Shown piece after piece: positions 1-6,577 of a stretch of DNA of 18,119 nt. Each line of letters begins with the position of its first letter. The stretch's first letter is position 1. The notes below the pieces were generated by a model. It was given only the letters and a program-made list of their open reading frames with translations, did no database searches and had not been told where the DNA came from. A program made the position numbers and the translations under genes. Origin of the DNA: Spirochaetia bacterium (GTDB lineage: Bacteria; Spirochaetota; Spirochaetia; Treponematales; Breznakiellaceae). The DNA is taken from the NCBI GenBank assembly GCA_025997715.1, contig BNUY01000049.1:1-18119 (forward strand), given 5' to 3'.

Positions 1-1139
1 CGGAACGGATCTCCGGCATACAAGTGGTGCAGCTTTTCCGGGGGGGGAAAAAGGCCGGCCGGGAATTTGCGGAACGGAATGGGGAACTCCTCCGGGCCAA
101 TCTGGGGGAGATGTTCGTCTTTGCCACCTTCCGGCCCCTGGTAGAGTTCCTGTCCACCCTAACGGTGGCGGCGGTGATCGTGGTGGGGGCCGGCATGGTC
201 TTTAACCTTTCCCTTTCCCTGGGGGTGCTTATCGCCTTTATCAACCTGGTGGCGATGTTCTACGCCCCGGTGATGGATATTTCGGAAAAGTACACCCTCC
301 TCCAGTCCGCCATGGCCGGCGGGGAGCGGGTCTTCAAGCTCCTGGACACGGATGAACACATTCCCGATACGGGCAGTGTTTCTGTGGAGGGGGCCATCCG
401 GGGAGATATTGCCTTTGAGCATGTTTCGTTTTCCTACACCGGCGGGGAAATGGTATTGAAGGACCTTAGTTTCAGGGTGAATGCCGGGGAAATGATCGCC
501 ATCGTGGGGTATACCGGCGCGGGGAAAACCACTATTACGAACGTGCTTGCCCGGCTCTGGGACATTGATTCCGGGCGCATAACCCTGGACGGTATTCCCA
601 TCACCAATATTCCTCTGGGGGAACTGCGCCGCTCCGTGCTCCCCGTGTTACAGGATGTGTTCCTGTTTTCGGGGGCCGTGGCGGATAACATCAGCCTGGG
701 GCTGCCCCTCACCAAAGCCCAGGTGGAGGAAGCCGCCCGTGCGGTCCATGCCCACGAATTTATTTCCCGCCTCGGCGAGGGCTACCAAACAAAACTTTCC
801 GAGGGGGCCGCCAATATTTCTTCCGGCCAGCGGCAGCTTATCAGCTTTGCCCGGGTCATTGCCCACAATCCCGCGGTGGTGATCCTCGACGAGGCCACCA
901 GTTCTGTTGATACCGAAACGGAGCGCCTGATCCAGTTGGGGCTCCAAAGGGTCCTGGCAAACCGTACGTCCATTGTTATCGCCCACCGGCTTTCTACCAT
1001 CCGCCATGCCAACCGCATCCTGGTTCTTTCCGGGGGCAAGCTGGTGGAAGAGGGGACCCACCAGGAACTGATAGCCCGGAACGGCTTGTACGCAGGGCTG
1101 TACCGGCTGCAATACGATTCTCCAGCAATTCCAAATTAG
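1..1139 (+). CDS. ABC exporter, fused permease/ATP-binding subunit (MdlB-like), 5'-truncated by window edge
   Basis: This is the C-terminal part of an ABC exporter half-transporter with an N-terminal membrane domain and a C-terminal nucleotide-binding domain. The reading frame is already open at base 3 (E-R-I-S-G-I-Q-V-V-Q-L-F, the usual coupling region of this family), so the true start lies outside the window. Numbering from the GTG at base 24, the last membrane helices lie at about 32-80. The ATPase then shows Walker A GYTGAGKTT (162-170), Q-loop Q210, signature ISSGQ (265-269), Walker B VVILDE (285-290) followed by ATSSVDTETE, and H-loop H321. The ISSGQ-RQLISFAR and SSVDTETE wording is typical of the MdlA/MdlB and YheI/YheH heterodimeric exporters, so a partner gene immediately upstream is expected. 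Substrate cannot be told. The last codons and the TAG stop lie inside the left arm of a large palindrome, so the C-terminal few residues are probably supplied by that repeat. Confidence 0.93.
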   Translation, partial: ERISGIQVVQLFRGGKKAGREFAERNGELLRANLGEMFVFATFRPLVEFLSTLTVAAVIVVGAGMVFNLSLSLGVLIAFINLVAMFYAPVMDISEKYTLLQSAMAGGERVFKLLDTDEHIPDTGSVSVEGAIRGDIAFEHVSFSYTGGEMVLKDLSFRVNAGEMIAIVGYTGAGKTTITNVLARLWDIDSGRITLDGIPITNIPLGELRRSVLPVLQDVFLFSGAVADNISLGLPLTKAQVEEAARAVHAHEFISRLGEGYQTKLSEGAANISSGQRQLISFARVIAHNPAVVILDEATSSVDTETERLIQLGLQRVLANRTSIVIAHRLSTIRHANRILVLSGGKLVEEGTHQELIARNGLYAGLYRLQYDSPAIPN

Positions 1140-1239
1140 GAAAAACCACAGACCTCACAGACCCTCACGGACTAAGGAAAAGATAAGAAAGCAGGAGTCC
1201 GTGACGTCAGTGAGGTCTGTGGTTAAATTGGAATTGCTG
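1123..1239. repeat. Large imperfect palindrome (interspersed REP-like repeat) spanning the ABC gene stop codon
   Basis: The left arm 1123-1173 and right arm 1196-1239 are inverted copies in three blocks: CAGCAATTCCAA (12 bp), ACCACAGACCTCAC (14 bp; 1145-1158 with 1210-1223) and TCACGGACT (9 bp). The blocks are separated by short unmatched stretches and a ~22-base loop. The arms carry a loose 9-10-base periodicity (CACAGACCT-like) that reads TDLTDVTD on the minus strand; this explains a spurious small reading frame there. No T-run follows either arm, so it is not a classical intrinsic terminator, though a transcript hairpin could protect or end the ABC mRNA. The remaining bases to 1317 show no gene. 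Confidence 0.85.
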
Positions 1240-1320
1240 CGATTCGCCCCCATCCCGGCTAAAACAGATCGGAATGGGTACAAGGTATAAGGGGATCCCT
1301 CTGCGAAAAATGAGTGCTTG

Positions 1321-1349
1321 TTGATTTTTTTCCAGGCTTTTGCTATGCT
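1321..1349 (+). promoter_or_regulatory. Sigma-70-type promoter for the atpD operon
   Basis: TTGATT (1321-1326), a 17-base spacer and TATGCT (1344-1349) make a good housekeeping promoter, with a predicted start of transcription near 1356. It lies just upstream of the small membrane peptide and atpD, and it rules out the longer in-frame start at 1314. Confidence 0.6.
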
Positions 1350-1412
1350 TATACAATGTCGGCGCAGTTGCAATCGTTGATCAAATCATACGTTGGTTGG
1401 AGGGGTAATAAC

Positions 1413-1508
1413 ATGATGCAGTTCCTTATAGGGCTTGGTCTCGTCGCTTTTGGTATACTCCTGTCATTGCTTGCGCATCGGCAGCCGAAAATCGGCAAAA
1501 GGCAGTGA
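1413..1508 (+). CDS. Small single-span membrane peptide (31 aa)
   Basis: This short reading frame starts at tandem ATGs (1413 and 1416), 7 bases after a strong Shine-Dalgarno (GGAGGGG, 1399-1405). The product is one hydrophobic helix (residues about 3-22, FLIGLGLVAFGILLSLLA) followed by a basic tail (HRQPKIGKRQ), which predicts N-out/C-in insertion in the inner membrane. It ends 21 bases before atpD and shares its promoter. An in-frame ATG at 1356 falls almost exactly on the predicted transcription start, so a 50-residue leaderless form is also possible. I do not recognise a family. An accessory role next to the ATPase subunit is only suggested by position. Confidence 0.55.
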   Translation: MMQFLIGLGLVAFGILLSLLAHRQPKIGKRQ

Positions 1509-1529
1509 GTACCCCAAGGGAGAAGGCCC

Positions 1530-2153
1530 ATGGCCCGTGAACAGATAGCGCCTACCAAAAGCAATCTTCTGCGGGTCAAGGAACGGCTCGTCACCGCCGA
1601 GGAAGGCTATGACCTGCTGGAGCAGAAGCGGGAAATCCTGGTGATGGAGCTGATGCGGAAGGTGGAGCAGGTGAAGATCCTGGAACGGGATATGGACCGC
1701 CGGCTGGAGACCGCCTATCCCTGCCTGAAGCGGATGCTGGTGGTGGTAGGCCGGGAACGGGCGGACCGGCTTTCCCGGAGTATCAGGTACCGGTACGATA
1801 TCCGGGAAAAACGGGTCGCTGCGGCGGGAATGAACCTTCCCAGCCTGGAAGTGCAGCTTCCCGAGGCGGAATTGAAGTATTCCCCGGCGAATTCGTTTGC
1901 AGAATGTGATGAAACCGTGCTAGAATTCTTCGACTTGCTCAAGATTCTCACGGAGTTGGCGGCGGTCAGGACTATTGCCTGGCGTTTGGCCCGGGAGGTC
2001 CGTAAAACCCAGCGGCGGGTCAATGCCCTGGAAAAAATGGTGATCCCCACCGCACGGGACACCAGAAAATATATTGAGGCGGCGCTTGAGGAAAAGGACC
2101 GGGATGCCTTTTTCTCAAGCAAGCTCTTAAAAAGGAAGGCCGGCAAGGAATGA
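1530..2153 (+). CDS. atpD: V-type ATP synthase/ATPase subunit D
   Basis: Subunit D forms the central rotor shaft of V/A-type ATPases, a long antiparallel coiled coil inside the A3B3 head that couples proton or sodium flow to ATP turnover. At 207 residues it has the family length. The N-terminal signature (APTKSNLLRVKERL, about 7-20, then GYDLLEQKREIL) and the C-terminal one (RRVNALEKMVIPTARDTRKYI, split here as RRVNALE at about 164 and IPTARDT at about 172) are the two conserved helices of the family. A Shine-Dalgarno (AAGGGAGAAGG) precedes the ATG. The stop overlaps the next gene as ATGA. Oddly, no other V-ATPase subunit is visible in this window; in treponemes atpD normally sits with the A, B, I and K subunit genes. 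Confidence 0.92.
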   Translation: MAREQIAPTKSNLLRVKERLVTAEEGYDLLEQKREILVMELMRKVEQVKILERDMDRRLETAYPCLKRMLVVVGRERADRLSRSIRYRYDIREKRVAAAGMNLPSLEVQLPEAELKYSPANSFAECDETVLEFFDLLKILTELAAVRTIAWRLAREVRKTQRRVNALEKMVIPTARDTRKYIEAALEEKDRDAFFSSKLLKRKAGKE

Positions 2154-2635
2154 CAAAGCCATTGCTCTCCAATCTCATCGTCGCTATCTCAGGTTCGGAT
2201 GCGTCCATACTGGCGGCGAAGTACGCAATCATCATGGCAAAACAGTACCGGTGCCGCCTTTGCGCGGTCTATGTGGTGGATACCGCCACCATCCGGCAGC
2301 TCGCCCTCAGCAAGATCTTCATCCAGGAGGAAAGCCTGGATTATGAGCGGAGCCTGGAGACGAACGGGGAACGGTACCTGTCCTTTGTGGAGGAACTGGC
2401 CCGGGCCAAGGGGGTCAAGATCGATCGGGTGATCCGTAAGGGCGCGGTCTATACGGAGATCCTCGCCGTGGCGGATGAGAAAAAGGCGGACCTCATCATT
2501 TTAGGGGGCTGGGAAAAGGACCGGAACCCCCGGGACATTATTTCCCATTCCCACCGGGAAATCATGGTCAGCGCTAAATGCTCGGTGTATCTGGTCAAGG
2601 AACCGCTGGTGGACCAGCTCTACAAACAGGCATAA
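2150..2635 (+). CDS. UspA-family universal stress protein
   Basis: A 161-residue single-domain cytoplasmic protein with the Usp Rossmann-like fold. The N-terminus (NLIVAISGSDASILAAKYAI, about 6-25) and mid/C-terminal strands (KKADLIILGG, about 115-124; KCSVYLVKEP, about 142-151) match the family pattern. The usual ATP-binding motif G-2x-G-9x-G-S/T is not intact: after ILGG comes WEKDRNPRDIISHSHRE, without the glycine-serine pair. It may therefore belong to the non-ATP-binding Usp class. It overlaps atpD by 4 bases (ATGA), which implies translational coupling, and is followed after 3 bases by the next gene. Its role is probably stress or energy-state related, but a specific function cannot be read from sequence. 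Confidence 0.8.
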   Translation: MTKPLLSNLIVAISGSDASILAAKYAIIMAKQYRCRLCAVYVVDTATIRQLALSKIFIQEESLDYERSLETNGERYLSFVEELARAKGVKIDRVIRKGAVYTEILAVADEKKADLIILGGWEKDRNPRDIISHSHREIMVSAKCSVYLVKEPLVDQLYKQA

Positions 2636-2638
2636 AAC

Positions 2639-3040
2639 ATGAGAGTCGTGGTTATCGCGGTACCGGCGCGGCGGTCGCCTATCCCTCCCTATGTGACGGC
2701 CCTGGCTAAGGGCATGGAAGCCATGGGCCACCGGGCGGATGTGCTGGACGCCTGGACCGGGGACGGCTCCCGCCTGCCCGCCTATGAGTATATTGCCGTA
2801 TGCGCCGAAGCGGTGTCCCTGTTCGGCGGGAAAATGCCCGAAGCCCTCCATAGGATACTTGCCTCGGGAAACCTCACGGGGAAAAAAAGCGCCGCCTTTC
2901 TGAAGAAAACCGGCCCCTTTACCACAAAGGCAATGAGCAGCCTGATGCGGGGCATGGAAAAAGAGGGCATGTACATCAACTGGAGCGATATCATCCTCTC
3001 CGCCGAACACGCGGAAGCCCTGGGGAAGCGGATTGGATAA
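2639..3040 (+). CDS. Small hypothetical protein, flavodoxin-like fold
   Basis: A 133-residue soluble protein. It begins with a beta-strand (MRVVVIAVPA), continues through a helix (PYVTALAKGMEAMGHRADVLDAW), a second strand/loop (YEYIAVCAEAVSLFGGKMPEAL) and a third strand (KKSAAFLKKT). This order is reminiscent of flavodoxin/NAD(P)H-oxidoreductase folds. The phosphate-binding loop of true flavodoxins (T/S-x-T-G-x-T) is absent, replaced by PARRSPIPP, so FMN binding is doubtful. It sits 3 bases after the Usp gene and its 3' end overlaps the TTG start of the J-domain gene. I do not recognise a named family member. Confidence 0.7.
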   Translation: MRVVVIAVPARRSPIPPYVTALAKGMEAMGHRADVLDAWTGDGSRLPAYEYIAVCAEAVSLFGGKMPEALHRILASGNLTGKKSAAFLKKTGPFTTKAMSSLMRGMEKEGMYINWSDIILSAEHAEALGKRIG

Positions 3041-3815
3041 CTATTACTCATTGCTGGGAGTGCAGCATACCGCCTCGTTTCCGGAAATAAAGAAGGCGTT
3101 CCGGGAAAAGGCGAAGCGGGTCCACCCGGATATTGCGGGTCCGAAGGCGTCAAATGAGATGCGGCGGCTGATCAACGCCTACGAGGTGTTGACCGACGAA
3201 AACCGGCGCAGCGAATATGACCAGGTTTATGGGCGCTTCGTGGGGACCTACCACTTCGATTACCGGACCTTTCTCCGGGAACAGCCGGAGGATGGCGCGT
3301 CTCAGGCCAAACTGATTTTTTTCGAACTGCTCCATCGGGAATATGAGGCGGCCGTGACGATTTGGGAAGAGCAGGGGGGGCTGGACTTTCCCCTGGAACG
3401 GTACCTTGAACGGGAAGACTGGATGGACTGCGCTTTCATTCTGGCGGAGGAATTGGAGGAGCGGCAGCGGTATTACGAGACCTTCATGCTCCTTGTCGCC
3501 CTGGTCCGGGAGGAGCGTCGGCGGCCCTATTTCCGCCACTTCATGCCCGAGGTAGAGACCTTCCTTAAGGGACTGGTCCGGCTACGGCTAAAAACGGCGG
3601 TGGACGCCGAAACCTATCTGGAATGTATGACGGTACTCCTGGACCTGCGCTTCCCCCCCAAGGACGAGGCCCGGTGGATGGGTTCCATGGCGGAAACCCT
3701 GGCCGGTATGGGGGACCTGCACACCGCCCGGACTTTCTTCCGGGAAGCCCTCCGCCGGGACCCCTGCCTGTCCAAAGCGGCGCCGCTTCGGCGGAAGTTG
3801 AAGGAACAATCATGA
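3033..3815 (+). CDS. J-domain (DnaJ-like) protein with C-terminal TPR-like region
   Basis: A 260-residue co-chaperone-like protein. The J domain occupies about residues 1-65: DNYYSLLGV, the invariant HPD tripeptide at 31-33 that stimulates DnaK ATPase, and the terminal NAYEVLTDENRRSEYD. There is no Gly/Phe-rich linker or zinc-finger domain, so it is a type III J-protein. The remainder is helical, and its end (about 210-255, GDLHTARTFFREALRRDP) resembles a tetratricopeptide repeat, which suggests a client-specific partner-binding domain. The start is TTG at 3033, chosen because it gives the canonical J-domain N-terminus and overlaps the previous stop by 8 bases. The stop overlaps the map start as ATGA, consistent with a co-translated operon. 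Confidence 0.88.
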   Translation: MDNYYSLLGVQHTASFPEIKKAFREKAKRVHPDIAGPKASNEMRRLINAYEVLTDENRRSEYDQVYGRFVGTYHFDYRTFLREQPEDGASQAKLIFFELLHREYEAAVTIWEEQGGLDFPLERYLEREDWMDCAFILAEELEERQRYYETFMLLVALVREERRRPYFRHFMPEVETFLKGLVRLRLKTAVDAETYLECMTVLLDLRFPPKDEARWMGSMAETLAGMGDLHTARTFFREALRRDPCLSKAAPLRRKLKEQS

Positions 3816-4564
3816 TACGGTTGAAAAACGAAAAGCAAATGACCGGGATACGAACATCCTGCAAACTCCTCAGTACCATGTATAAGGAACTGCTACCCCT
3901 GGTAAAAGTCGGGGTAGAAACCCTGGAAATTGACCGCTGGGTCCGGGCCTGGATAAAAAAGGTAGGAGGGAAGCCGGTCTTTCTGGGCTACGGGCCAAAG
4001 AAGAACCCCTTTCCCGCGGCCATTTGCATTTCCATTAACGAAGAGGTCATCCACGGCATCCCCTCAAGGCGAAAGCTTGCAAACGGGGATCTGGTATCCC
4101 TTGACTGCGGCATCGACCTGGGGGGCTTTATCAGCGACCAGGCGGTGACCGTGGAGGTGGGGAAGGTGAGCGAGGCCGCTCATGCCTTAAACGTGACCAC
4201 CCGGGAGTGCCTTTACAAGGGAATCGCGGCGGTAAAGGCGGGGGACCGGCTGTTGCAGATTAGCCGGGCGGTACAGGCTCACGCCCTTGCCCACAACTAC
4301 GGCATTGTAGAGGAGTGGTGCGGCCACGGGGTAGGGCTGGCCCTGCACGAAGACCCGCAAGTACCGAACTATCCCCACGGCCCCAACCCGCGGATGGGCG
4401 GCGGCATGGTTATCGCCATTGAGCCGATGATCAACCAGGGGACCGGGGATGTGGAAATCCTTGAAGATGGCTGGACCGTGGTAACCGCAGACGGCAAGCT
4501 GTCATCCCATTGGGAACATACTATCGCCATTTTCAGCGACCATACGGAAATACTGACGGAGTAG
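3812..4564 (+). CDS. map: Methionine aminopeptidase, type I
   Basis: Removes the initiator methionine from nascent proteins when the second residue is small; a cytoplasmic metalloenzyme. At 250 residues it is the size of the short type Ia enzymes. All metal ligands line up with the E. coli enzyme: D98 (VSLDCG), D109 (FISDQAV), H172 (GHGVG), E204 (AIEPM) and E235 (WEHTIAI). The substrate histidines H81 (EVIHGIP) and H179 (ALHEDP) are also present. The ATG at 3812 overlaps the previous stop as ATGA and has a Shine-Dalgarno (AAGGA) 7 bases upstream. It is the last gene of the plus-strand operon. A 15-base direct repeat that may bound the downstream island starts 4 bases after its TAG. Confidence 0.96.
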   Translation: MIRLKNEKQMTGIRTSCKLLSTMYKELLPLVKVGVETLEIDRWVRAWIKKVGGKPVFLGYGPKKNPFPAAICISINEEVIHGIPSRRKLANGDLVSLDCGIDLGGFISDQAVTVEVGKVSEAAHALNVTTRECLYKGIAAVKAGDRLLQISRAVQAHALAHNYGIVEEWCGHGVGLALHEDPQVPNYPHGPNPRMGGGMVIAIEPMINQGTGDVEILEDGWTVVTADGKLSSHWEHTIAIFSDHTEILTE

Positions 4565-4567
4565 GCT

Positions 4568-4582
4568 TGCGCAATAGTGTCG
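4568..4582 (+). repeat. 15-base direct repeat, left copy (possible island boundary)
   Basis: TGCGCAATAGTGTCG begins 4 bases after the map stop codon and recurs exactly, in the same orientation, at 14185-14199 near the htrA end of the accessory region. Identity stops abruptly on both sides. This is compatible with a target-site duplication or a short attachment core, but a chance repeat is not excluded. Confidence 0.5.
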
Positions 4583-4655
4583 CCTTGCTCAAGGTGCCCG
4601 AGGTTCGTGAGGTGCCTATTATTGGTTCCAGGGCTGTCCGGGGTTTGACGGGGTC

Positions 4656-5000
4656 TTATTTATACGATTTTCGTATTCTTTCTATAGAATGGGTCATTGA
4701 TTTGTTTACCGACTGCCGTAACGCAACCAGAACATCGTCAAGCCATTTGTCAATATCTGCCGGCTTAGCATCAGATGGTTCGGCGTCCGGCTTAAATAGT
4801 TCATATGCTTCGATATTCAATGCACAGGCAATACGAAAAAGCGTGTCGGGATAGGGCCATTTGTTCCCCCGTTCGATATTGCTCAGGTAGTCAATAGAAA
4901 TATCGGCCTTTTCAGCCAGAATAGCCTGGGAAAGCGCCAAACGGCTGCGATACAATCTGATGTTATTACTTAATGTCCCGCGTATGTTGTTTTCCCGCAT
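4656..5000 (-). CDS. XRE-family (Cro/C1-type) transcriptional regulator
   Basis: A 114-residue DNA-binding protein. The helix-turn-helix of the XRE family covers about 11-70: LSNNIRLYRSRLALSQAILA, then AEKADISIDYLSNIERGN with the typical SNIERG recognition-helix end, then PYPDTLFRIACALNIEAYEL, the classic closing helices. The remaining ~45 residues are acidic then basic and helical, perhaps for dimerisation. The ATG follows a GAGGA Shine-Dalgarno (plus-strand TCCTC at 5007-5011). It is transcribed away from the exported-protein operon from an overlapping divergent promoter, so control of that operon and of itself is the natural inference. The stop is at 4656-4658. No signal for a phage or conjugative partner is visible nearby. 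Confidence 0.88.
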   Translation of the reverse strand: MRENNIRGTLSNNIRLYRSRLALSQAILAEKADISIDYLSNIERGNKWPYPDTLFRIACALNIEAYELFKPDAEPSDAKPADIDKWLDDVLVALRQSVNKSMTHSIERIRKSYK

Positions 5001-5021
5001 AGCACGTCCTCATAGGCCTAT

Positions 5022-5049
5022 ATTTTAATTATTCCTAATAGATTGACAA
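5022..5049 (-). promoter_or_regulatory. Promoter of the XRE regulator (minus strand)
   Basis: Read on the minus strand: TTGTCA (5049-5044), a 16-base spacer, then TAAAAT (5027-5022), placed about 20 bases upstream of the regulator ATG. Its -35 box overlaps that of the forward promoter by five of six bases, so the two promoters compete for one sigma-factor contact site. Confidence 0.6.
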
Positions 5050-5071
5050 ACTTTCCAATGCCCTTTAGAAT
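5043..5071 (+). promoter_or_regulatory. Promoter of the exported-protein operon
   Basis: A consensus TTGACA (5043-5048), a 17-base spacer and TAGAAT (5066-5071) make this the best promoter in the window. Transcription would start near 5078, leaving a leader of about 100 bases before the 13-codon ORF and about 145 before the first long gene. Confidence 0.75.
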
Positions 5072-5095
5072 GATTTTATAAGTAATTCTATAAGG
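5062..5095. promoter_or_regulatory. Palindrome over the forward -10 box and start site: candidate operator
   Basis: TAGAAT (5066-5071) and ATTCTA (5085-5090) form an inverted repeat with a 13-base AT-rich centre. The similarity continues outward as CCTT and AAGG with one offset base. The left half is the -10 box itself, so a bound dimer would block RNA polymerase. The adjacent XRE protein is the obvious candidate ligand; this is inferred from position only. Confidence 0.5.
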
Positions 5096-5176
5096 TCTGG
5101 TAATCTAGTACGATTTACTTTTGATTAGCGTATTAGCATAAACCGTGCCAAGGATTAGAGAAGGAGGAAGGTCCTT

Positions 5177-5218
5177 ATGAAAAGGTTTCGATTTTGGAGA
5201 AGAGTAAGGAAAGAGTGA
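5177..5218 (+). CDS. 13-residue basic leader peptide ORF
   Basis: MKRFRFWRRVRKE, preceded by an excellent Shine-Dalgarno (AAGGAGGA, about 5160-5168). This is stronger than the one available to the next gene, whose ATG (5223) comes 4 bases after this stop. Eight of 13 residues are Lys or Arg and there is one Trp. The arrangement fits a translated leader that delivers ribosomes to the downstream gene by coupling, or a sensor ORF whose translation changes with arginine or aminoacyl-tRNA supply. No alternative hairpin/terminator pair of a classical attenuator is visible. Confidence 0.4.
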   Translation: MKRFRFWRRVRKE

Positions 5219-5222
5219 CATT

Positions 5223-5750
5223 ATGAGAGAAATCTTTGCGATCATAGTGGTTGTGCTTGCTATTGTCTCCGCAGTTTTTGCCGATACCGGGGATTCATAT
5301 CCTGACCTCCAAAAAGAGACCGTCATACTACGGCTTGATACGGGAAATCAGGTTACCGGCGACGATATGCAAAAGCTCTTTACGGCCCTGGCGACTTCCT
5401 ATTTGAAGAGCAATTCCAGCTATATCCTCATCTTTGAGGTATACCGGGACCGGGGGAGGCAGGAATTGCGATCATCCCTTGCCCTTACGGAATTGGATTA
5501 CGGCTCATTTGTTGTTATGAATATTCGGCACACCTTTTCCAATGGCTATTATGAGCTAAAATTATCAAATTCCCCGTTTATCAATCTGGTGAACAATGAG
5601 CCGGTCAACTCGGTTGATTATAATGGAGAAGTCGGGCGGGATTTATACAGGGCAATCAATGACAAATTGCAGGAGGCTGTGTACATCTCAAGGGGATATG
5701 CCTCCGGCCACAAGAAAAGATCGACGGCCAGTTTTTATGTGTTCAGGTAG
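5223..5750 (+). CDS. Secreted/periplasmic protein of unknown function
   Basis: A 175-residue protein with a cleavable signal peptide: MREIF, a hydrophobic core AIIVVVLAIVSAVFA, and a likely signal-peptidase I site after AVFA (about 20). The mature part alternates strands and helices (ETVILRLDTGNQVTGDDMQK, LIFEVYRDRGRQELRSSLAL, YYELKLSNSPF) without a motif I recognise. It is the first long gene of the exported operon and ends 6 bases before the next start. Its own ribosome site is modest (AAGGA, about 12 bases away), so it may depend on the leader ORF for translation. Confidence 0.75.
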   Translation: MREIFAIIVVVLAIVSAVFADTGDSYPDLQKETVILRLDTGNQVTGDDMQKLFTALATSYLKSNSSYILIFEVYRDRGRQELRSSLALTELDYGSFVVMNIRHTFSNGYYELKLSNSPFINLVNNEPVNSVDYNGEVGRDLYRAINDKLQEAVYISRGYASGHKKRSTASFYVFR

Positions 5751-5756
5751 GAAAAC

Positions 5757-6554
5757 ATGAGAAACAAATACGCGGTTTTCCTGCTGTTTGCAGTCCCCGC
5801 CTTTTCTTTTCCCCAAAGCACCAACAAGGCCCGGCTAAAATCCAATATTCCCGATGCGCCGGTCAGCGAGGCGGCATTGCCCCAGGAGGAAGTGCCTGCT
5901 GAGGCCTTAACTGAAATTGGCTACTGTACCATAAAAGCAGGCGAAACGCGAAGCATAGCGGATTTAACCGGGGGTAAAACGGTGACCCAATGGTCAAGCA
6001 GCAGCCCGGCATCGGTCACGGTAAATTCAAGGGGGGAGATAACGGGTCTAAGCATCGGCAACGCCCATATACAGATAAATGAAACTGAATATATATCCAT
6101 AATGGTTGTTCCCGGAGACGAAGCGCCGGTACCGCACATGAATGAGGCGCTGGTTGGTACTCCGACAAAAAGATTTCAATTTGGTGTTGGCATAGGGGTA
6201 ACCGGATACAGCCGGGAGGGTATTGCTCCCGGTGCTGCACTCAGTGCGAGCTTTTCCTTTATACCGGCACTGTCAGCCGGAATTACCGTCGGGTATTTTA
6301 ACAACATTAAAGGGCTTTCAACAATAGAAGCCGGCGGGTTTCTGCGGGGCAGCCTGCATCTGAAAAAGTGTACATTATTTGCCCAGGGTGAAGGCGGTTT
6401 TGCCCTGTTTTTGGAAAACACCGGGACGGCATATAGTTATTTTGCCGGCGGAAAACTCGGCGTGCTTATCCATTTGGGTAAAGTGAAACTTGGTCCCTAT
6501 GCCGGGGGTGGATTTCCGTATTTGTTTGCAGGCGGCATACTGCTTGCATTTTAA
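5757..6554 (+). CDS. Outer-membrane-type protein: Big2-like domain plus C-terminal beta-barrel
   Basis: A 265-residue protein with a signal peptide (KYAVFLLFAVPAFSFPQ). After a proline-rich linker a short Ig-like Big2-type segment lies at about 62-122; its typical line is VTQWSSSSPASVTVNSRGEI then TGLSIGNAHI. From about 140 onward the sequence is made of glycine- and aromatic-rich amphipathic strands (FQFGVGIGVTGY, ALSAGITVGYF, YSYFAGGKLGVL, KLGPYAGGGFPYLFAGG). The chain ends in phenylalanine (ILLAF), the usual C-terminal signature for BAM-assembled barrels. The prediction is an eight-strand-class barrel with a small Ig domain, which may anchor or expose the operon's products. Spacing to neighbours is 6 and 23 bases. 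Confidence 0.7.
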   Translation: MRNKYAVFLLFAVPAFSFPQSTNKARLKSNIPDAPVSEAALPQEEVPAEALTEIGYCTIKAGETRSIADLTGGKTVTQWSSSSPASVTVNSRGEITGLSIGNAHIQINETEYISIMVVPGDEAPVPHMNEALVGTPTKRFQFGVGIGVTGYSREGIAPGAALSASFSFIPALSAGITVGYFNNIKGLSTIEAGGFLRGSLHLKKCTLFAQGEGGFALFLENTGTAYSYFAGGKLGVLIHLGKVKLGPYAGGGFPYLFAGGILLAF

Positions 6555-6577
6555 TATTTACGAGGCTTTGGAGGTTA

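Noticed and set aside
1140..1260. Intrinsic terminator for the ABC gene
   Set aside because: The stem is large and interrupted, and no T-run follows on either strand; a dispersed palindrome fits better.
1353..1369. Partial match of TGTCGGCGCAG upstream of atpD to the right island repeat
   Set aside because: Only about 10 contiguous bases match, which is expected by chance in a window of this size.
3623..3811. Methionine aminopeptidase with a 63-residue N-terminal extension
   Set aside because: The extension is Pro/Gly-rich out-of-frame translation of the J-domain gene; the ATG at 3812 gives the normal length and an ATGA overlap.
4675..4690. Second operator-like inverted repeat (ATTCT/AGAAT) near the XRE 3' end
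   Set aside because: It lies inside coding sequence at an AT-rich end, is short, and has different spacing from the promoter palindrome.
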